44,077 nucleotides of DNA from Pseudomonadota bacterium (GTDB taxonomy: Bacteria > Pseudomonadota > Alphaproteobacteria > Rhizobiales > Rhizobiaceae), in the NCBI GenBank assembly GCA_023399465.1, contig JAEWPB010000171.1, positions 1 to 44,077 of the forward strand. Direction: 5' to 3'. Shown here piece after piece: positions 34,816 to 43,765 of this stretch. The notes below the pieces were generated by a model. It did not search any database, had not been told where the DNA came from, and was given only the letters and a program-made list of their open reading frames with translations. Numbering within the stretch: position 1 is the stretch's first letter; every line of letters starts with the position of its first letter. The position numbers were made by a program, and so were the translations under genes.

Positions 34816-36108
34816 ATGAAATTGAAGGCTTATGTCAGCGGCGCGCTGCTCGGCGCCATTCTCTCGACCACCGCGCTGCAGGGGGCGCTCGCGGCCGAAG
34901 ATACGATCAAGATCGGCATCCTGCACTCGCTTTCGGGTACCATGGCCATCTCCGAGACCACGCTCAAGGACGCCATGCTGATGCTCATCGAGGAGCAGAA
35001 CAAGAAAGGCGGCGTTCTCGGCAAGAAGCTGGAAGCGGTCGTCGTCGACCCCGCTTCCGACTGGCCGCTCTTCGCTGAAAAGGCGCGCGAACTCGTCGAG
35101 AAGGACAAGGTTTCGGCTGTCTTCGGATGCTGGACGTCCGTGTCGCGCAAGTCGGTCCTGCCGGTGTTCGAGGAACTCAACAACATCCTCTTCTATCCCG
35201 TGCAGTACGAAGGCGAGGAAAGCCAGCGTAACGTCTTCTACACCGGCGCTGCCCCGAACCAGCAGGCGATCCCCGCTGTCGACTACCTGATGGAGAACGA
35301 AAAGGTCGAGCGCTGGGTACTGGCCGGCACCGACTACGTCTATCCGCGCACCACCAACAAGATCCTCGAAGCCTACCTGCTCGCCAAGGGCGTGAAGGCC
35401 GAGGACATCATGATCAACTACACGCCGTTCGGTCATTCCGACTGGCAGACGATCGTGTCCGACGTCAAGAAGTTCGGCTCGGCCGGCAAGAAGACGGCGG
35501 TCGTCTCGACCATCAACGGCGATGCCAACGTGCCGTTCTACAAGGAGCTCGGCAACCAGGGCATCAAGGCTGAAGACATCCCGGTCGTCGCCTTCTCGGT
35601 CGGCGAAGAGGAACTCGCCGGTATCGACACCAAGCCGCTCGTCGGCCATCTCGCCGCCTGGAACTACTTCCAGTCCGTCGAAAACGACGCCAATGCCGAG
35701 TTCATCAAGACCTGGCAGGCCTACACCAAGAACGACAAGCGCGTGACCAACGATCCGATGGAAGCGCACTATATCGGCTTCAACATGTGGGTGAAGGCGG
35801 TCGAAAAGGCCGGCACCACCGACACCGACGCCGTCATCGACTCGCTGATCGGCGTATCGGTCCCGAACCTCTCGGGCGGCTACTCCACCATGATGCCGAA
35901 CCACCACATCACCAAGCCGGTGCTGATCGGTGAAATCCAGGACGACGGCCAGTTCGACATCGTCTACGAGACCCCCGGCCTTGTCGTCGGCGACGAATGG
36001 TCCGACTACCTGCCCGACTCCAAGGACCTGATCGCCGATTGGCGCCTGCCGATGAACTGCGGCAACTTCAACGTCGCGCTCGGCAAGTGCGGTGGCAAGG
36101 GCTCCTGA
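34816..36108 (+). CDS. urtA: Urea ABC importer, periplasmic binding protein
   Basis: 430 residues from the ATG at 34816 (GAGGGG before it). Signal peptide AYVSGALLGAILSTTALQGALA, then the UrtA form of the branched-chain amino-acid binding fold: IGILHSLSGTMAISE, VFGCWTSVSRKSVLPVFEE, FYPVQYEGEE and the C-terminal NPxx-like DPMEAHYIGFNMWVKAVEKAG. These segments are diagnostic of urea/short-chain-amide binding proteins. First gene of urtABCDE, which imports urea at low concentration. No urease genes are in the window. Confidence 0.96.
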   Translation: MKLKAYVSGALLGAILSTTALQGALAAEDTIKIGILHSLSGTMAISETTLKDAMLMLIEEQNKKGGVLGKKLEAVVVDPASDWPLFAEKARELVEKDKVSAVFGCWTSVSRKSVLPVFEELNNILFYPVQYEGEESQRNVFYTGAAPNQQAIPAVDYLMENEKVERWVLAGTDYVYPRTTNKILEAYLLAKGVKAEDIMINYTPFGHSDWQTIVSDVKKFGSAGKKTAVVSTINGDANVPFYKELGNQGIKAEDIPVVAFSVGEEELAGIDTKPLVGHLAAWNYFQSVENDANAEFIKTWQAYTKNDKRVTNDPMEAHYIGFNMWVKAVEKAGTTDTDAVIDSLIGVSVPNLSGGYSTMMPNHHITKPVLIGEIQDDGQFDIVYETPGLVVGDEWSDYLPDSKDLIADWRLPMNCGNFNVALGKCGGKGS

Positions 36109-36174
36109 TCTCCTCTCATCGATCGACAATCTCGCGGGCAGTCCAGGCTGCCCGCGACAGCTTGAGGGGCGAGT

Positions 36175-37806
36175 ATGTTGAACCGACTGATCTTTCCGGC
36201 TTTTCGGATCCTGTTTGTGGGGTTGTGCCTCGCCCTGTCGATGGCGGCGACAAAACTGCATGCCGCAGACGACCTTGCAGCCATGGTAAATGCGCTTGGA
36301 AAGGCATCGTTTTCGGAAGCCGAGGAACTAGTAGCGAATCTCGCGAAGAGCGGCGACCCGAAGGTCGTGCCCGCTCTCGAAGCGCTTGGTGAGGGCGATC
36401 TCTTCGTGCGCAAGTCCGACGGTGCGGTGTTCCTGACGAAGAAGGCCGGCTCGAAGCTCGAGATCATCGACCCGCTGATGGGGGTGTCGGCCGGCGAGGA
36501 GGCGAAATCCGCGCTCTCCAAGATCAAGGTCAACAATGGCCTGCGCCGGGCGATCCGTGCCGCGCTTGGCGGCCTGACGTTGATGAGCCCCGACCGGGCG
36601 ACGCGCCTGCAGGCCGCGCAATCGGTCCTGAAATCGCCGAGTGCCGGTTCGCTCGATGCCGTCGAGGCCGCCCTTGCGGCGGAGAAGGACGGCGAAATCC
36701 GGACGGTTCTCGAAGGCGCGCGCGGTGTTCAGCTCCTGTCGTCCGATCGTTCCATCGAGGACAAGAAGGCGGCAATCGAAACCATTCAGCTGCGGGGAGG
36801 GCGCGAGGCGATCTCGATCCTGATGACCGCTGTGAACGGCACAGACGACGCGCTGAAAGCGGATATAGATGCGGCGATCACCAAGATCGAGGGAACGCTT
36901 GCGCTCTGGGATGCCGGCCAGAACGTGCTTTACGGCCTGTCGCTCGGCTCGGTGCTGCTGCTTGCCGCCATCGGCCTTGCCATCACCTTCGGCGTGATGG
37001 GCATCATCAACATGGCGCACGGCGAAATGGTGATGCTCGGGGCCTATTCGACCTTCGTGGTGCAGGAGATCATCCGCACCACCAATCCGGCCCTGTTCGA
37101 CTGGTCGCTGCTGATCGCACTTCCGGTCGCTTTCCTGTTTACCGGCTTCGTCGGTCTCGTCATCGAGCGCGGCGTGATCCGCTTCCTCTACGGCCGGCCG
37201 CTCGAAACGCTGCTTGCCACCTGGGGGATCTCGCTGATCCTGCAGCAGGCGGTGCGCACGGTCTTCGGTCCGACCAACCGGGAGGTCGGGAACCCCTCGT
37301 GGATGTCCGGTGCCTTCGAGCTCGGCGGGCTGACGATCACCTGGAACCGCCTGTGGATCATCGTCTTCTCGCTTGCCGTGTTCCTGTTCCTGCTCATGCT
37401 GCTCAAGCGCTCCGCCTTCGGCTTGCGCATGCGCGCAGTCACGCAGAACCGGCGCATGGCTTCCTCGATGGGCATCCGCACGCCCTGGGTCGACGCCTTC
37501 ACCTTCGCGCTCGGCTCCGGCATCGCAGGGATCGCCGGCGTCGCGCTCAGCCAGGTCGACAACGTCTCGCCCAATCTCGGCCAGTCCTACATCATCGACA
37601 GCTTCATGGTGGTGGTGTTCGGCGGGGTCGGCAATCTCTGGGGCACGCTCTTCGGCGCCTTCTCGCTCGGCATCCTCAACAAGTTCCTCGAACCCTATGC
37701 CGGCGCGGTTCTCGGAAAGATCCTCGTGCTCGTGCTCATCATCCTGTTCATCCAGAAGCGGCCGCGCGGCCTGTTCGCGCTCAAGGGAAGGGCGGTGGAA
37801 GCATGA
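36175..37806 (+). CDS. urtB: Urea ABC importer permease, long form with periplasmic domain
   Basis: 543 residues. A signal-like first segment is followed by an alpha-helical, HEAT-like extracytoplasmic domain (about 30-240), then a LivH-type permease (about 245-540) with IGLAITFGVMGIINMAHGEMVMLGAY and AVTQNRRMASSMGIRT, the coupling loop. This long architecture is the usual one for UrtB. It starts 66 bases after urtA and overlaps the urtC start by four bases (ATGA at 37803-37806). Confidence 0.95.
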   Translation: MLNRLIFPAFRILFVGLCLALSMAATKLHAADDLAAMVNALGKASFSEAEELVANLAKSGDPKVVPALEALGEGDLFVRKSDGAVFLTKKAGSKLEIIDPLMGVSAGEEAKSALSKIKVNNGLRRAIRAALGGLTLMSPDRATRLQAAQSVLKSPSAGSLDAVEAALAAEKDGEIRTVLEGARGVQLLSSDRSIEDKKAAIETIQLRGGREAISILMTAVNGTDDALKADIDAAITKIEGTLALWDAGQNVLYGLSLGSVLLLAAIGLAITFGVMGIINMAHGEMVMLGAYSTFVVQEIIRTTNPALFDWSLLIALPVAFLFTGFVGLVIERGVIRFLYGRPLETLLATWGISLILQQAVRTVFGPTNREVGNPSWMSGAFELGGLTITWNRLWIIVFSLAVFLFLLMLLKRSAFGLRMRAVTQNRRMASSMGIRTPWVDAFTFALGSGIAGIAGVALSQVDNVSPNLGQSYIIDSFMVVVFGGVGNLWGTLFGAFSLGILNKFLEPYAGAVLGKILVLVLIILFIQKRPRGLFALKGRAVEA

Positions 37807-38931
37807 TTGCGGCGTTCCTGTTGAGGTCGTTCGAGCGCAAGATCGTGATCGCCATCGCTATCATCGAACCTGCTGCTGCCCGAGGACAATCCGCTGCATG
37901 TGCCGACCTATCTGGTCGCGCTCTTCGGCAAGTACCTGACCTATGCCCTGCTGGCGCTGGCGCTCGATCTCGTCTGGGGCTATTGCGGCATCCTTTCGCT
38001 CGGTCATGGCGCGTTCTTCGCGCTCGGCGGCTATGCCATGGGCATGTACCTGATGCGCCAGATCGGCCCGCGCGGTGTCTATGGCGACCCCGTCCTGCCC
38101 GACTTCATGGTCTTCCTCAACTGGAAGGAACTGCCGTGGTTCTGGTACGGCTTCGACCAGTTCTGGTTCGCGGCGCTGATGGTCGTCGCCGTGCCTGGCC
38201 TGCTTGCCTTCGTCTTCGGCTGGTTCGCCTTCCGCTCGCGCGTCAACGGCGTCTACCTGTCGATCATCACCCAGGCGATGACCTATGCGCTGCTGCTTGC
38301 CTTCTTCCGTAACGACATGGGGTTCGGCGGCAACAACGGGCTGACCGACTTCAAGGACATCCTCGGCTTCAACATCCAGGCGGACGGCACCCGTGCCGCA
38401 CTCTTTGCGGCGTCTGCGATCATGCTGGCGCTGTCGCTGGTCGTCGCCTCGGCCATCGTCCGCTCGAAGTTCGGCAAGGTGCTGGTCGGCATCCGCGACG
38501 CCGAAAGCCGCGTGCGCTTCCTCGGTTTTCGGGTCGAGCACATGAAGCTCTTCACCTTCGTCGTCTCCGCGATGATGGCCGGGATCGCCGGCGCCCTCTA
38601 CGTGCCGCAGGTCGGCATCATCAATCCCGGCGAATTCGCCCCGGCGAACTCGATCGAGGTGGTCATCTGGACGGCGGTTGGCGGCCGGGCGACGCTGATC
38701 GGGCCGATCATTGGCGCGGTCCTGGTCAACGGTGGCAAGACGATCTTCACCGGCCTCTTCCCCGAGTTCTGGCTGTTTGCGCTCGGGGCGCTGTTCGTGG
38801 CGGTCACGCTGTTCCTGCCGAAGGGCATCGTCGGCACTATTTCGGGCTTCTTCGCCACCCGCCGCGAATATCGCAAGGCGGAGCAGGAAAGGCCCGCCGG
38901 CCTCGATGCCGGCCCCATGGCTGCGGAGTGA
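37803..38931 (+). pseudogene. urtC: Urea ABC importer permease UrtC, frameshifted near its start
   Basis: Translation coupled to urtB begins at the ATG at 37803 with the expected UrtC start MIAAFLLRSFERKIVIAIAI, but that frame then leaves the family sequence and stops at 38312. The family sequence resumes in another frame at about 37864 (SNLLLPEDNPLHVPTYLVAL) and stays intact to 38931, with LSLGHGAFFALGGYAMGMYL and the LivM-type loop GIRDAESRVRFLGFRVEH. The junction falls in the first membrane helix and looks about ten residues short of the length I recall for UrtC, so a small deletion is more likely than a one-base slip. A GTG at 37900 could restart translation of a 343-residue protein. Confidence 0.85.
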
Positions 38932-38935
38932 TGCG

Positions 38936-39688
38936 ATGACCGAGAAGAAACCGAAAAGCCTGCTCTACATCGATGGTGTTTCCGTCTCCTTCGATGGTTT
39001 CAAGGCGCTGAATTCGCTGTCCTTCGTGGTCGAGCCCGGCGAGTTGCGCGCGATCATCGGCCCGAACGGCGCCGGCAAGACGACGATGATGGACATCATC
39101 ACCGGCAAGACGCGGCCGGACAGCGGAGAGGTGTTCTTCAACGGCGACATCGACCTGACGAAGAGGGACGAGGCTGATATCGCCCAGCTCGGCATCGGCC
39201 GGAAGTTCCAGAAGCCGACCGTGTTCGAGAGCCATACCGTCTGGGACAACCTGGAGCTTGCCCTCAACCGCAAGCGCGGCGTGTTCGCGACGCTGTTTTA
39301 CCGGCTGACCCCGGAGGACCGCGACCGGATCGAGGAAATCCTCAAGACGGTCCGGCTCACGCATCGCAAGGACGAACTGGCGGCCAATCTGTCCCATGGC
39401 CAGAAGCAGTGGCTGGAAATCGGCATGCTGCTGGCGCAGGAGCCGAAATTGCTGCTCGTCGACGAGCCGGTCGCCGGCATGACCGATGCGGAGACGGCGG
39501 AAACGGCGGTGCTGCTCAAGGAAATCGCCAGGAGCCGCTCGGTGGTCGTCGTCGAGCACGACATGGGCTTCATCCGCGACCTTGGCGTCAAGGTGACGTG
39601 CCTGGCGGAAGGCTCGGTGCTCGCCGAAGGGTCGATCGATTTCGTAAGCAACGATCCCAAGGTGATCGAGAACTATCTGGGGCGCTGA
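38936..39688 (+). CDS. urtD: Urea ABC importer ATPase
   Basis: 250 residues from the ATG at 38936. Walker A GPNGAGKTT, signature LSHGQKQWLEIGMLL, Walker B LLLVDEP and the LivG-type insertion are present. FDGFKALNSLSF and IGRKFQKPTVFESHTVWDNLEL are typical of UrtD. One of the two ATPases of the urea importer. It starts 4 bases after the urtC stop. Confidence 0.95.
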   Translation: MTEKKPKSLLYIDGVSVSFDGFKALNSLSFVVEPGELRAIIGPNGAGKTTMMDIITGKTRPDSGEVFFNGDIDLTKRDEADIAQLGIGRKFQKPTVFESHTVWDNLELALNRKRGVFATLFYRLTPEDRDRIEEILKTVRLTHRKDELAANLSHGQKQWLEIGMLLAQEPKLLLVDEPVAGMTDAETAETAVLLKEIARSRSVVVVEHDMGFIRDLGVKVTCLAEGSVLAEGSIDFVSNDPKVIENYLGR

Positions 39689-39689
39689 G

Positions 39690-40385
39690 ATGCTGGCAGT
39701 CAGGAACGCAAACCTTCACTACGGCGCGGCGCAGGCCCTGCGCGGTATTTCGCTCGATGCCGACATGGGCAAGATAACCTGCGTGCTCGGCCGCAACGGT
39801 GTCGGCAAGTCGAGCCTGCTGAGGGCGATTACCGGTCAGCACCCGCTTTCCGCCGGCACGGTGAGCTTCAATGGCGTGGCGCTGAACGGCATGGCGCCCT
39901 ATCGCCGCGCCAAGCAGGGGATCGGCTATGTGCCGCAGGGACGGGAGATCTTTCCGCTGCTGACGGTGAAGGAGAACCTAAAGACCGGCTATGCACCGCT
40001 GCCGCGCGGGGAGCGCTCGATCCCGGACGACATCTTCAACCTCTTTCCGATCCTGCGCTCGATGCTCGGGCGGCGCGGCGGCGACCTGTCAGGCGGCCAG
40101 CAACAGCAGCTCGCCATCGGCCGGGCCATGGTGACGCGCCCGAAGATCCTCGTGCTCGACGAGCCGACGGAAGGCATCCAGCCGTCGATCATCAAGGACA
40201 TCGGCCGGGCGATCCGCTACCTCAGGGATTCGACCGGCATGGCCATCCTGCTGGTCGAGCAGTATCTCGACTTCTGCCGCGAACTTGCCGACCATGTCTA
40301 CATCATGGATCGTGGCGAGATCGTCCACCAGGGGCCGGCCGAGACGCTCGATACTCAGGAAGCGCGCAGGCACCTGACCGTCTGA
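39690..40385 (+). CDS. urtE: Urea ABC importer ATPase
   Basis: 231 residues. Walker A GRNGVGKSS, signature LSGGQQQQLAIGRAM, Walker B LVLDEPTEGIQPSII and LVEQYLDFCRELAD identify the LivF/UrtE type. It starts one base after the urtD stop. Last gene of the urea operon; the following gene is convergent. Confidence 0.95.
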   Translation: MLAVRNANLHYGAAQALRGISLDADMGKITCVLGRNGVGKSSLLRAITGQHPLSAGTVSFNGVALNGMAPYRRAKQGIGYVPQGREIFPLLTVKENLKTGYAPLPRGERSIPDDIFNLFPILRSMLGRRGGDLSGGQQQQLAIGRAMVTRPKILVLDEPTEGIQPSIIKDIGRAIRYLRDSTGMAILLVEQYLDFCRELADHVYIMDRGEIVHQGPAETLDTQEARRHLTV

Positions 40386-40432
40386 CGCGCCAGACCGGGG
40401 GGCGTGCGCATGGACATGCCGCGTGGTCGCCG

Positions 40433-41167
40433 TCATTCGGCCCCGTTTGCAACCCTTGTATAGGCGCCGAGAATGTAGCGTTCGGCGCGCAGCAGATAGG
40501 CGTCCAGCATTTCGGCGGCCTCCGCAGGCCGGCCCTGTTCCAGACGGGTGAGGATTGCGATGTTCTCGTCGATGAAGGGACCATGCAGGAATTCCGGATC
40601 CTGCAGCAGGCCGAAGACCAGCCGGAGTTCCAGAGAGATCTGCGCATAGAATGCCGACAGGCGCGGACTGTCGGCGAGATCGACGATCGCGGCGTGAAAG
40701 GCGATGTCGGCGCTGCCGACGGCAAGCCAGTCGCGGTTGCCGCGGTGGCGTTGCGAAGCCTCCACCGCTTCCCGCATCTTTCTGGCGCCCGGATGCTGCG
40801 GATGGGCCTGGGCGAGTGCCGGGCATTCGATGAAGCGCCGGACCCGATAGATGTCGACGATCGTGGACATGCCTGGGGTCGACACGAACACGCCGCGGTT
40901 GGCTTCGTGGCGGAGCAGCCTCTCCTTGGTCAGCAGGCGAAAGACCTCGCGCAGCGTGTTGCGCGAAACCTGCAGCTCATCGCTCAGCATCTGCTCGGAA
41001 AGATGGCTGCCCGGCGTCAGGGCGCCGGAAATGACGCGTTCGCGAATGCAGGCGGCGATCGTCTCGGCCAGTGTCTGCAGTGGCTCGCCTGTCCGCGCGG
41101 CGCCGGGACCCTGAACCTCTTTCCCGGGAGCTCCGGTTGCCTGTGCCCGTGGTCTGCGTACTGCCAA
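40433..41167 (-). CDS. GntR-family regulator, FCD subfamily
   Basis: 244 residues if started at the TTG at 41167, which has AAGGGA 9-10 bases before it; an ATG at 41248 (271 residues) has no ribosome site but cannot be excluded. The winged helix (LSEQMLSDELQVSRNTLREVFRLLTKERLLRHEANRGVFV) is followed by an FCD ligand domain with IAFHAAIVDLADS. Divergent from pxpA, so it probably controls the 5-oxoprolinase operon. Confidence 0.85.
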   Translation of the reverse strand: MAVRRPRAQATGAPGKEVQGPGAARTGEPLQTLAETIAACIRERVISGALTPGSHLSEQMLSDELQVSRNTLREVFRLLTKERLLRHEANRGVFVSTPGMSTIVDIYRVRRFIECPALAQAHPQHPGARKMREAVEASQRHRGNRDWLAVGSADIAFHAAIVDLADSPRLSAFYAQISLELRLVFGLLQDPEFLHGPFIDENIAILTRLEQGRPAEAAEMLDAYLLRAERYILGAYTRVANGAE

Positions 41168-41269
41168 GCGTAGATTTCCCTTGTTGGATCGGTTCCCTGC
41201 GGCCAGCGTGAACGCTTCGCTGCGGACCGGAGTATAGGCGGACACCATTTTGTAGGGCAATATCGGAAA

Positions 41270-41296
41270 ATTGTTCAACAGTGGACGCGATTGTTC
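41270..41296. promoter_or_regulatory. ATTGTTC direct repeats in the gntR-pxpA promoter
   Basis: ATTGTTC occurs at 41270-41276 and 41290-41296, exactly 20 bases apart. The first overlaps the dyad TGTTCAACA (41272-41280). The pair lies 45-70 bases before the pxpA start and resembles the TTGT-type half sites of FCD regulators. Candidate operator for the divergent GntR protein. Confidence 0.35.
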
Positions 41297-41339
41297 CCTT
41301 TTGCTATTTTCGGGGGCGATAATCAGGGACGGTGAATTC

Positions 41340-42107
41340 ATGCTGGCGATCGATCTCAACAGTGACCTGGGCGAAGGCTTCGGCGCCTGGAAGATGGGTG
41401 ACGACGAGGCCATGCTCGATATCGTCAGCAGCGCCAATGTCGCCTGCGGCTTCCATGCCGGCGATCCGGCCGGCATCCTGCGCACCCTGCGCGCGGCAGC
41501 ATCGCGCGGTGTCGCGGTCGGGGCGCATGTCGGCTATCGGGATTTGGCCGGGTTCGGGCGGCGCAACATGGATCCGGCCAGCGACGAACTCGTCGGCGAT
41601 GTCATCTACCAGATCGGCGCGCTCAAGGGGTTGGCCCAGGCCGCCGGAACCCGCGTCACCTATGTGAAACCGCATGGCGCGCTCTATAATACAATCGCAA
41701 TCGATGCCCGCCAGGCTGCCGACGTGATCGCCGCCATCCGCGCCATCGATCCGGCCCTCGTGCTCGTTGCGCTCGCCGGGTCGCCGCTCATAGAGCAGGC
41801 GCGGGCCGCGGGGTTGGCTGTCGTCGCCGAGGCTTTTGCCGATCGCGCCTACACCGCGGACGGCAATCTTGTGTCGCGCCGGGAGAAGGGTGCCGTCCTC
41901 CACGATCCCGAGCTTGTCGCACAACGCATGGTCCGCATGGTCAAGGAAGGTGTGGTGGAATCGATCGACGGCAAGATGACGAAGGTCGATGCCCAGTCGA
42001 TCTGCGTGCATGGCGACAGCCCCGGTGCGGTGGCAATGGCGCGCCGGTTGCGAGCGCTTCTCGAAGAGGAAGGTCTCGCGATCCGCCCCTTCGCTGCCGC
42101 CGTCTAA
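41340..42107 (+). CDS. pxpA: 5-oxoprolinase subunit A (LamB/YcsF family)
   Basis: 255 residues from the ATG at 41340. Family motifs are complete: IDLNSDLGEGFGAWKMGDDEAM, SSANVACGFHAGDP, VGAHVGYRDLAGFGRR, VKPHGALYN, and SICVHGDSPGAVAMA near the C-terminus. With PxpB and PxpC it hydrolyses 5-oxoproline (pyroglutamate) to glutamate using ATP in the cytosol. Followed by the fused pxpBC gene after 11 bases. Confidence 0.93.
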   Translation: MLAIDLNSDLGEGFGAWKMGDDEAMLDIVSSANVACGFHAGDPAGILRTLRAAASRGVAVGAHVGYRDLAGFGRRNMDPASDELVGDVIYQIGALKGLAQAAGTRVTYVKPHGALYNTIAIDARQAADVIAAIRAIDPALVLVALAGSPLIEQARAAGLAVVAEAFADRAYTADGNLVSRREKGAVLHDPELVAQRMVRMVKEGVVESIDGKMTKVDAQSICVHGDSPGAVAMARRLRALLEEEGLAIRPFAAAV

Positions 42108-42118
42108 GGCCTGCCGTC

Positions 42119-43765
42119 ATGCCTGCTGGTGTTCTCCCTCAATCCCGCGACACGTCACTACGCATCCTGCCCGTGAGGGCGGACTGCGTGCTGGTGGAGC
42201 TTGCCGATCTTGTAGAAACGCTGGCGCTGCTCGAGGCGTTGCAGGCATCACCCGTCGCCGGTGTTCGCGAGATCATTCCGGCGGCCCGCACGCTGCTGAT
42301 TGCGTTCGACCCGGCCGAGATTATCCGTGAGGCGGTGATCGATGCTGTTGCGGCGCAGCGTGGCGGCGATCTTAGGGCGGCGTCCGGACCGCTCGTGGAA
42401 ATCCCTGTCCGCTATGACGGCGAGGATCTGGCGGAAGTCGCCGGCCTCGTGGGGCTCACCATCGAAGAGGTCGTGCGCCGGCATTGCGCGGGCGAATACG
42501 TGGTTGCGTTCACCGGTTTTGCGCCCGGATTCGGCTATCTTGCTGGCGGAGATCCGATGCTTGCGGTGCCGCGGCGCAAGTCGCCCCGCACGCGCGTGCC
42601 GGCCGGGTCGGTCGGGCTCGCCGGCGAGTTCAGCGGCGTATATCCGAAGGCCAGTCCCGGCGGCTGGCAACTGATCGGCTCCACGCCGCTTGCGATGTTC
42701 GATATCGATCGCACGCCGGCCTCGTTGCTGCAGCCCGGCAATCGCGTCCGCTTCCGCGACATGGCGAAGGAAAAGCCGTATGAGGTCGTGGCGCCGAAAG
42801 TGCCTGCTGCCACCAGGGCAGGAATTCCCGCAGGTGTTGGCAGTGCGGCTGCAATTGAGGTTCTCGCCACCGGTCTGCCGGTCCTGTTTCAGGATCTCGG
42901 ACGTGCCGGGCAGGCGAGTCAGGGCATCAGCGCCTCGGGTGCCGCGGATCGCGTCAGCCTCCGGGCGGCCAACCGGATTGTCGGCAATCCGGCAGGTGCT
43001 GCTGCCCTCGAAATCACGCTCGGCGGTCTCCGGTTCAAGATGCGCGGCGCCGGCGTCATGGCTGTGACCGGCGCTCCCGTGTCCGTCTCGATCAGAAGCG
43101 CTGCGGGCGAGAAGATAGTAGCCTCCTGCGGACGTGCGATCGCGCTCGATGACGGCGATGAAGTGACGTTCGGCGCCCCCGAATCCGGGGCGCGCTCCTA
43201 TCTGGCGCTGCGTGGCGGCTTCGCGGTGGCGCCGGTGCTCGGCAGCGCCGCAACCGATACGCTGGCGCAGATCGGTCCGTCTGCGGTGAAGGCGGGCGAC
43301 GTGATCCTCGTTCTGTCGGCGGCACCCGGTTCGGTCGTCTCGATCGAGGAGCCTGCCGCCGGCGATCTGCCCCGCGCCGGCGAAACGGTCACGCTGGATG
43401 TGGACATGGGGCCGCGCACCGACTGGTTTACCGACCGCGCGGTCGAAAGCTTCCTGTCGCAGGAGTGGACCGTCACGGCGCAGTCGAGCCGCGTCGGCAT
43501 CCGTCTCGACGGTGCCGCGCTCGAGCGCGAAAATCCTGCTGAGTTGCCGAGCGAGGCCACGGTCCGCGGCGCCATCCAGGTGCCGGCCAGCGGCCAGCCC
43601 GTGCTGTTTCTTGCCGATCATCCGCTGACCGGCGGCTATCCGGTCATCGCCAATGTAGCCGAGCCCCATCTCGATCTGGCCGGGCAGGTTCCCGTTGGCG
43701 CGCGTATCCGCTTCAATGCGGTCAGCCGCTTCGCCCCCCGCATCATTCCAGGAAAGCAGCAATGA
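42119..43765 (+). CDS. 5-oxoprolinase subunits B and C, fused
   Basis: 548 residues. Residues about 15-220 match PxpB (allophanate-hydrolase subunit 1 family): FTGFAPGFGYLAGGDP and PRRKSPRTRVPAGSVGLAG. Residues about 240-545 match PxpC (subunit 2 family): PVLFQDLGRAGQASQGISASGAAD and LADHPLTGGYPVIANV. In E. coli these are separate genes; a natural fusion is common elsewhere. It overlaps the biotin-carboxylase start by four bases (ATGA). Confidence 0.92.
   Translation: MPAGVLPQSRDTSLRILPVRADCVLVELADLVETLALLEALQASPVAGVREIIPAARTLLIAFDPAEIIREAVIDAVAAQRGGDLRAASGPLVEIPVRYDGEDLAEVAGLVGLTIEEVVRRHCAGEYVVAFTGFAPGFGYLAGGDPMLAVPRRKSPRTRVPAGSVGLAGEFSGVYPKASPGGWQLIGSTPLAMFDIDRTPASLLQPGNRVRFRDMAKEKPYEVVAPKVPAATRAGIPAGVGSAAAIEVLATGLPVLFQDLGRAGQASQGISASGAADRVSLRAANRIVGNPAGAAALEITLGGLRFKMRGAGVMAVTGAPVSVSIRSAAGEKIVASCGRAIALDDGDEVTFGAPESGARSYLALRGGFAVAPVLGSAATDTLAQIGPSAVKAGDVILVLSAAPGSVVSIEEPAAGDLPRAGETVTLDVDMGPRTDWFTDRAVESFLSQEWTVTAQSSRVGIRLDGAALERENPAELPSEATVRGAIQVPASGQPVLFLADHPLTGGYPVIANVAEPHLDLAGQVPVGARIRFNAVSRFAPRIIPGKQQ

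Noticed and set aside
34582..36261. Upstream extension of the kinase frame across urtA to 36261
   Set aside because: The extension is antisense to urtA. The ATG at 34581 has a good ribosome site and begins the NCS1-like sequence.
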